DNA of 64,000 nt from Armigeres subalbatus (taxonomy: Eukaryota > Arthropoda > Insecta > Diptera > Culicidae): assembly GCF_024139115.2 (NCBI RefSeq), contig NW_026943277.1, forward strand, positions 310,001-374,000. Reading direction: 5' to 3'. The translations under genes and the position numbers were made by a program. The number at the start of each line of letters is the position of its first letter. Position 1 is the first letter of the stretch. Of this stretch, positions 57,358-64,000 are shown piece by piece. The notes below the pieces were generated by a model that was not told the origin of the DNA, made no database searches, and worked only from the letters and a program-made list of their open reading frames with translations.

Positions 57358-57679
57358 ATTATAGATGAGCACAAAACTGAGAAAATGTAAATAGTGTAAA
57401 AACAGAATCCTGTGTATTACCCTGAACACTTACATAGTATGAAAAAAAAAATTCTACATTTGGGCTTTCATGAACTGCCATATATTATGTGTTTGATTTT
57501 CTATGACAAATACAAAGTGCTCAGAACAAGACCCTAAGTGCGAAGAATATGCTGCATTCGTCATAGTACTTTGTAGTATCTGTTTAAATAAATTTAGTAT
57601 TCTCCAGATATATTTATGTATTTGAGATATTTTCCAAGGACCTACAATCAAAAGTTCTATTATCAGTAATAATACTTAC

Positions 57680-57891
57680 GAATTGCATGGTAAATATATC
57701 ACGTTCCCCGCTTTTCTGAGCAAAGCGATGATGCAGACAACGTATTGATGTTGCTGCTGCCTTCATTAGTGTTCTCCAGACATCGATGATAACCGCTGAA
57801 GCCTCGACAATGGACAAATCTGACTCTTCGAAATGTGGATGCGTCAGGGAAACCGAAGAAAAAACGTTTGGAATTCGCACGATAGCTTCTC
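57680..57891 (-). other. Possible spliced exon (3' UTR or alternative exon of the syntaxin-like gene)
   Basis: On the minus strand an AG acceptor (CCTACAG at 57892) and a good donor (ATTC|GTAAGT at 57679) bound 212 nt that are open in one frame (IPNVFSSVSLTHPHFEESDL ... MKAAATSIRCLHH). I do not recognise the peptide. It sits just downstream of the syntaxin-like stop codon, so it may be an untranslated or alternative exon. The acceptor's pyrimidine tract is weak. Confidence 0.3.
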
Positions 57892-58069
57892 CTGTAGGCT
57901 AATTGCCTTCTCACCATCATCACTGTCGTTGGCAACTGTTGATATCGTTAGGTTTGAATTGGCTGTGGGCGTGTGTATCTCGAAAAATCATTACGTTTCA
58001 ACATTCGTTTTTCTTTTTGTCTTTTTTCTGCTTTTGGATTACGATACGATCGATGCTTTGCTTATTGAT

Positions 58070-58150
58070 TTAAAAACCGAAATATCCGGCAATTGTTGAC
58101 GCAACCACTATCAGAAGGATGCTCACACATATCAGGATAATGATCTTCTT
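58070..58150 (-). CDS. Syx1A: Terminal coding exon of a syntaxin-1A-like t-SNARE (membrane anchor)
   Basis: Syntaxin-1A is the plasma-membrane t-SNARE for synaptic vesicle fusion, held by a C-terminal anchor. This 81-nt exon encodes KKIIILICVSILL followed by IVVASTIAGYFGF and TAA: two lysines, about 20 hydrophobic residues, stop. The Drosophila anchor has the same layout and similar residues (KKIMILICLTVLGILAAS). The acceptor GAGAGCAG|AAGAAG fits a codon-boundary join to the ARR-KK junction where the SNARE motif ends. Earlier exons with the SNARE motif are not visible to the right within the window and probably lie beyond the minisatellite at its end. Several insect syntaxin genes use alternative last exons, so this may be one of two. 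Alternative: another plasma-membrane syntaxin. Confidence 0.62.
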   Translation of the reverse strand, partial: KKIIILICVSILLIVVASTIAGYFGF

Positions 58151-59670
58151 CTGCTCTCACGTGTGCCGAAAGTATATTCGCAGGGTTGGAGTATGGAAAT
58201 AGTTTTCGGAATGCGACAGTGGAAGAACAAGAGATGAAAAAAAGAGAAGAAAAAGTCCCAAATCGTAATTAGTTGGCATCTATCGAGAAAAAGTGAACGA
58301 AAAAAAAATCATTACGGCAGCGTGGAGCTTATTAGACTGTCGTATTTGAAAGAAAAAAACCTTCAGAACCGAAACTTGCACACAACAGAAAAGTGTAACA
58401 GAAGAGCTTGTGAATAAGAAAAAAGACAAATAAAAATATGTTTTAAACATTGAATTATTCATTTATTGATATTAAATTTCATTTGTTTTGTTCGATAGTT
58501 GTTCGAATTCGCTTAATTCGGCTTCAACATGATCGATTTAACACGAGTGTGAATTACGACGCTTACTAATTTACAACTCTTGCAACTTTGATGTTTAACG
58601 TCTTCGAATTAGAACTCCAATGATAGCATACCAATCCAACAATTATTGGTCGTTACTACTATGGAATCGTTAGCGGTACATTATATCAATAAATATAGGC
58701 AAACTTCTGAACAATGTAACACATGAGTGCCGAATCAGTTGATCATCAAAGTTGGTTGTATTCCGCAGGAACAGGCTTTTAAAACTAAAAGTAAAATATT
58801 AAATTATAAAAGTACAGTTTGAATACTTTTGCATTGTAAATAAAACTCATAAAACTAACTTGCATTTATTAACACACGCCGTTTCTGGCTGCTACATTTA
58901 GCGTAGTTTTGTTCGTTTGCTTGACTTATTTGCCCACAAAACCATAATAACAATAATTGTTAAAAACTATTTTACTTGCATTCTTCATTCGATCGCACAA
59001 CACTTACATTATGTTATGTTCATATTTACTGTATTTACTTACACGATCATTCTCTTTTATGCACAATATCAATTATCAATAAGGGATTTTAGGGGCACAT
59101 GAGCGTAGTTTTACATTATGCAAGGACAGGGCGAATGGGAGAATAACTAAACAAGGATGGTTGATATTTATGTCGTATCTATACACAATGATGGGAAATG
59201 ATGTTTTTTTGTTTTGGAGGTAATTACAAACAAATACGTGTTCAAGTTCTAATACGATTGGACAATCAAAGTGGTCAATTGGATATGAATTTTCAAATGC
59301 GGTAGATTTACAGTATTCGAGATGACTGAATGCGATGCAAAACATAAAATAAATATGATGTTGTTAAACCTATAAGTGTCGATACTAAATATACAAGATA
59401 ATGAGAAATGCTATTATCAAACGATTTACACGGGTTGCAAGATCTATCTGGGCTGATCAGCGGAAAGAACAGTTTTTTTACTTGAAAGAATAAACGACGT
59501 TTATAAATTATAATCTTTTATTAGAATGTTTTTCTTCGAAACCAATTGTGCTAAAATTGGGCATAAATATTGTTTGTACTTCAAAATATTCATTAACCAA
59601 TTTCAGAAAAATATCTTCTATATCTAATTTCAGAAAAATATCTTCGAAGAACCCGTAAATAATGAATTAA
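58151..59670 (-). other. Probable intron upstream of the syntaxin-like exon
   Basis: AT-rich, with no coding motif on either strand; the 61- and 89-aa ORFs near 58917-59345 are unsupported. No SNARE-motif exon was found here. Confidence 0.35.
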
Positions 59671-59682
59671 AACCTACTGAAA

Positions 59683-59901
59683 CACTTGTCATAAGACGAG
59701 TTTGTACAATTCCATTAAAATTCGACCTCAACAGTAAGGCTGTCTCCAGTGTCTCGTACTTGACTCGACTTAAGAGACACTGAGGACACTGAAATACGTA
59801 TCGGTACAAGTACAATCAAGTGGTGGAATTAAATGGAATTGTACAGACTCGTCTTAAGACAAGTAAAGACATTCCACTGAAAGCTCAAAATAACTTTCTT
59901 A
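59683..59901. mobile_element. Short member of the CACTTGTCATAAG foldback family
   Basis: CACTTGTCATAAGACGAGTT at the left and AACTCGTCTTA-type sequence at the right fold back over about 85 bp arms with almost no loop. A right-hand tail AAAGACATTCCACTGAAAGC matches that of 45629-46867. The 12-bp sequence CTACTGAAACAC occurs at 59674-59685 and 59902-59913, a direct repeat of the same kind as in the larger copy. Confidence 0.7.
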
Positions 59902-59913
59902 TCTACTGAAACA

Positions 59914-60524
59914 CAAATTTTTCCTCTCTTTACGATCTTTATTCTTTGAAACGGTAACTATACTTAAAATACACTATCCCAAATCAGTGTCTTTTTGACT
60001 TTTTAGACGAACTGTGCATTTCATGCGAGAACCGCTCAGGTGCATACAAAAATTAATAACCCTAAATCGTAATGATTTGCGGACCTTCCACAGACTACAT
60101 GGCTGGCGACGTTGGGGAAGAAGAGACTGGTTTAATGTCTCAGCTGTAACGATTTTCACGAGTATATTTACCTCATGGAACAGTTAAACAATATGCTAGC
60201 TGATGCCTTCTAAAAATTGTAGAAAATCTCAATCATATTGATAATATTCACATTTCAAAAGAGTTATGATATTTCGTTTGTATAAAACTCATGCGGCAAA
60301 TGCCTTTTAGCTGGCAGACAGTGCCCCACGCGTTGGCGAATCAACATTCTGGTATGGACAGTGCGTGGAGACGCGTAGTACATTGTAGTCCCACTAGGAC
60401 GTATTGCCTTGCCGTTTTGGGACCTCTTCATCTACAGATATGGGCTGAATGGAGACGCACTGAGCACTAAATGTGAGTACTTTTCGCCTTCTTTACAAAA
60501 ATTAGCAATACTTAGAGCAGATTC
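59914..60524. other. Short LINE 3' fragment in otherwise unassigned sequence
   Basis: At about 60070-60125 the plus strand reads NDLRTFHRLHGWRRWG, matching the C-terminal DDLRTLRRLRGWRS of the LINE at 52900. No other support for genes here. Confidence 0.5.
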
Positions 60525-60600
60525 CTTCACCTCCGCTTAGTCAATAAACCCTTTTTGAGCGTATGAGTAAGCATCGCGTAAAGGTTAAGCGGAGGTGAAG
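60525..60600. repeat. 76-bp hairpin with perfect 15-bp arms
   Basis: CTTCACCTCCGCTTA and TAAGCGGAGGTGAAG are exact inverses around 46 bp of sequence. Confidence 0.6.
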
Positions 60601-60929
60601 ATATTGGCTCAATGTCGTTCTCTCGCTCATACAAAAATTGGAAACACTAAATGTGATGTATCTGCAACCAAATATCGAATGAAACTCGTAAGTAGGGAAA
60701 ATGATGCCTTTGGCAAGTTTTGCAGGGGTTTTTTTCCTAAGTATGCTCAAATTTGGCCTAACCATTCTTTGCATATCAATAAGTCAACAAAAACCCCCTG
60801 ACAATAAAAGAACAAAATCTGCCAAAGTCGTCATTTCCCCCAAATAATTATGTCGCTTTCCTCCATACGTCCGTAATACTTTGAAATTATAGAGTGCCAA
60901 TGATGCAGCAGTCACTTGGAATTTGTAAT

Positions 60930-61130
60930 TGCAAATTCCATTGAAAAATCCTTCAGGATGTCTTCCTTTGAGTTCTTCTGGAATTCTTTCGAAAATACCT
61001 TCAGGAATTCCTCCAGGAATTCCTTCTGAAATTCCTCCACTAAAAATTCCTCAGGCACATGCACTAGCAATTGCTTCGCGAATTCCTCTCAAAAGCAATT
61101 TCGGAAGATTCGCCGAAAAATCCACTAGAT
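60930..61130 (+). repeat. GGAATTCCTCC-type short repeats
   Basis: Units such as CAGGAATTCCTCCAGGAATT, CTGAAATTCCTCC and GAATTCCTCTC recur every 14-20 bp. The 74-aa ORF with IPSGIPPGIPSEIPP is translation of the repeat. Confidence 0.6.
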
Positions 61131-61194
61131 ACGGTTCTCAACCTTTTTCTTGACGGGTACCCCTTCGAATTTTTGCATTAATTGAGGAACCCCC

Positions 61195-64000
61195 TCCTGA
61201 AAGTAAGCTTCTAAGCCTATTAAAAGAAAGAGTGGCTTCCGAGCTCTTGAAAGGAGTTTCCAAATCTCTTGAAAGTAGGTTTCCGCACCTCTAGATAAGA
61301 GGCTTCTAAGCCTCTTGTAGAGAAACTTTCAAGCCTCTAAAATGACGGCTTTCGAGCTACTAAAAGGAGGCTCCCTTTGCATCTTGAAAAGACGCTTCTA
61401 AAAGGAGGTCTCCAAGCATCATGAAAGGATGCTTCCAAGCCTTTTGGAAGAAAGCTTCCAAGCCTATTGAAAGGAGGCTTCCAAGCCTCTTGAAAGGAGG
61501 CTTCCAAGCCTCTTGAAAGGAGGCTTCCAAGCCTCTTGAAAGGAGGCTTCCAAGTCTCTTGAAAGGAGGCTTCCGAGCCTCTTGAAAGAAGGCTTCCGAG
61601 CCTCTTGAAAGGAGGCTTCTGAGCTCTTGAAAGGAGGCTTCTGAGCCTCTTGAAAGGAGGCTTCCTGAGCCTCTTGAAAGGAGGCTTGAGCCTCTTGAAA
61701 GGAGGCTTCCTGAGCCTCTTGAAAGGAGGCTTCTGAGCCTCTTGAAAGGAGGCTTCCAGGCCTCTTGAAAGGAGGCTTCCTGAGCCTCTTGAAAGGAGGC
61801 CTGAGCCTCTTGAAAGGAGGCTTCCTGAGCCTCTTGAAAGGGGGCTTGGAGCCTCTTGAAAGGGGGCCTGAGCCTCTTGAAAGGAGGCTTCTGAGCCTCT
61901 TGAAAGGGGCCTGAGCCTCTTGAAAGGAGGCTCTGAGCCTCTTGAAAGGAGGCTTCTGAGCCTCTTGAAAGGAGGCTTCCAGGCCTCTTGAAAGGAGGCT
62001 CTGAGCTCTTGAAAGGAGGCTTCTGAGCCTCTTGAAAGGAGGCTTCCTGAGCCTCTTGAAAGGAGGCCTGAGCCTCTTAAAAGGAGGCTTCCGAGCCTCT
62101 TGAAAGGAGGCTTCGAGCCTCTTGAAAGGAGGCTCCTGAGCCTCTTGAAAGGAGGCTTCTGAGCCTCTTGAAAGGAGGCTTTGAGCCTCTTGAAAGGAGG
62201 CTTCGAGCCTCTTGAAAGGAGGCTTCTGAGCCTCTTGAAAGGAGGCTTCTGAGCCTCTTGAAAGGAAGCTTCCTGAGCCTCTTGAAAGGAGGCTTCTGAG
62301 CCTCTTGAAAGGAGGCTTGAGCCTCTTGAAAGGAGGCTTCTGAGCCTCTTGAAAGGAGGCTTGAGCCTCTTGAAAGGAGGCTTCTGAGCCTCTTGAAAGG
62401 AGGCTTCCGAGCCTCTTGAAAGGAGGCTTCTGAGCCTCTTGAAAGGGAGCTTCTGAGCTCTTGAAAGGAGGCTTCTGAGCCTCTTGAAAGGAGGCTTTGA
62501 GCCTCTTGAAAGGAGGCTTCTGAGCTCTTGAAAGGAGGCTTGAGCCTCTTGAAAGGAGGCTTCCAGCTCTTGAAAGGAGGCTTGAGCCTCTTGAAAGGAG
62601 GCTTCTGAGCCTCTTGAAAGGAGGCTGGAGCCTCTTGAAAGGAGGCTTCTGAGCCTCTTGAAAGGAGGCTTCTGAGCCTCTTGAAAGGAGGCTCTGAGCC
62701 TCTTGAAAGGAGGCTGGAGCCTCTTGAAAGGAGGCTTCTGAGCCTCTTGAAAGGAGGCTTCCGAGCCTCTTGAAAGGAGGCTTCTGAGCCTCTTGAAAGG
62801 AGGCTTCTGAGCCTTTGAAAGGAGGCTTGAGCCTCTTGAAAGGAGGCTTGAGCCTCTTGAAAGGAAGCTTCTGAGCCTCTTGAAAGGAGGCTTCCGAGCC
62901 TCTTGAAAGGAGGCTTGAGCCTCTTGAAAGGAGGCTTCCGAGCCTCTTGAAAGGAGGCTTCCGAGCCTCTTGAAAGGAGGCTTCCGAGCCTCTTGAAAGG
63001 AGGCTTCCGAGCCTCTTGAAAGGAGGCCTTTGAGCCTCTTGAAAGGAGGCTTCCGAGCCTCTTGAAAGGAGGCCTTTGAGCCTCTTGAAAGGAGGCTTCC
63101 GAGCCTCTTGAAAGGAGGCTTCCGAGCCTCTTGAAAGGAGGCTCTGAGCCTCTTGAAAGGAAGCTTCCTGAGCCTCTTGAAAGGAGGCTTCCAGGCCTCT
63201 TGAAAGGAGGCTTCCGAGCCTCTTGAAAGGAGGCTTCTGAGCCTCTTGAAAGGAGGCTTCTGAGCCTCTTGAAAGGAGGCTTCCTGAGCCTCTTGAAAGG
63301 AGGCTCTGAGCCTCTTGAAAGGAGGCTTCTGAGCCTCTTGAAAGGAGGCTCTGAGCCTCTTGAAAGGAAGCCTGAGCCTCTTGAAAGGAGGCTTCCGAGC
63401 CTCTTGAAAGGAGGCTTCTGAGCCTCTTGAAAGGAGGCTTCTGAGCCTCTTGAAAGGGAGGCTTCAGGCCTCTTGAAAGGAGGCTTCTGAGCCTCTTGAA
63501 AGGAGGCTTCCTAGCCTTTGAAAGGAGGCTTCTGAGCCTCTTGAAAGGAGGCTTCTGAGCCTCTTGAAAGGAAGCTTCCTGGAGCCTCTTGAAAGGAGGC
63601 TTCCGAGCCTCTTGAAAGGAGGCTCTGAGCCTCTTGAAAGCAGGCTTCCAGCCTCTTGAAAGAGGCTCTGAGCCTCTTGAAAGGAGGCTCTGAGCCTCTT
63701 GAAAGGAAGCTTCCAGAGCCTCTTGAAAGGAGGCTTCTGAGCCTCTTGAAAGGAGGCTTCTGAGCCTCTTGAAAGGAGGCTTCCAGGCCTCTTGAAAGGA
63801 GGCTTCCTGAGCCTCTTGAAAGGAGGCTTCTGAGCCTCTTGAAAGGAGGCTTCCTGAGCCTCTTGAAAGGAGGCTTGAGCCTCTTGAAAGGAGGCTGAGC
63901 TCTTGAAAGGAGGCTTTGAGCCTCTTGAAAGGAGGCTTTCGGGCCTCTTGAAGGAGGCTTTGAGGCCTCTTGAAAGGAGGCTTCTGAGCCTCTTGAAAGG
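61195..64000 (+). repeat. 23-bp minisatellite, about 120 units, continues past the window
   Basis: Consensus CTTGAAAGGAGGCTTCTGAG followed by CCT. The first units (61195-61440) are diverged; the array becomes regular from about 61460. Units vary mostly by 1-3 nt in the CTTC(C)TGAG part (CTCTGAG, CTGAG, CTTCCGAG, CTTCCAGG). Each unit has two overlapping hairpin options: GAGGC...GCCTC and CCTC...GAGG. No unit count can be trusted, as the array is a hard case for assembly. Confidence 0.92.

Noticed and set aside
61195..64000. CRISPR array
   Set aside because: The repeats are directly tandem with no unique spacers, and the DNA is clearly eukaryotic.

Overview
The window looks like chromosomal DNA of a culicine mosquito, most likely Aedes. 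It contains two Feilai-type tRNA-derived SINEs with target-site duplications, an insect errantivirus with a tRNA-Ser primer site, several non-LTR retrotransposon remnants, many long inverted-repeat (foldback/MITE-like) elements and large satellites. Host coding sequence is sparse. Two host exons are supported, both on the minus strand: the first coding exon of a GIPC/kermit-like PDZ adaptor (2446-2755, with a probable noncoding first exon and promoter near 3512-3930), and a terminal exon encoding the membrane anchor of a syntaxin-1A-like SNARE (58070-58150). Everything else is intron, UTR-like or transposon-derived sequence.

Layout. 1-5.9 kb: Feilai SINE, GIPC exon and upstream region, tRNA-like repeat. 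5.95-10.22 kb: a 4.27-kb element with short terminal inverted repeats whose interior is a head-to-head pair of about 145-bp tandem arrays. 10.4-12.45 kb: decayed LINE. 14.7-16.4 kb: small foldback elements. 16.4-28.3 kb: a stack of insertions in one TA-rich locus: a 2.5-kb transposon with 435-bp inverted repeats and a partial transposase-like ORF, a 7.47-kb errantivirus (gag, pol, env, two 373-bp LTRs), a compound (TA)n satellite and a 1.18-kb palindrome. 28.7-30.2 kb: ATCC-rich satellites. 31.0-36.4 kb: minisatellite, LTR-element gag/protease relic, a 496-bp tandem duplication with a tRNA-like head, and a piggyBac-like foldback inserted inside another foldback. 36.4-43 kb: T-rich sequence resembling a long UTR. 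44.0-46.9 kb: Feilai SINE and a 1.2-kb nested palindrome. 48.5-53.6 kb: three LINE copies, one lacking its reverse-transcriptase core. 54-55.7 kb: GGCCGAA-rich repeats. 57.2-60.6 kb: 125-bp hairpin element, syntaxin exon, MITE. 61.2 kb to the end: a 23-bp minisatellite running off the window.

Caution: the GIPC exon, the errantivirus ORFs and the repeat units all show short frame-breaking indels, often in homopolymers, while the two errantivirus LTRs are almost identical. This suggests indel errors in the assembly, so 'broken' genes here may be less broken in the animal. All family assignments come from reading motifs; no database search was run.
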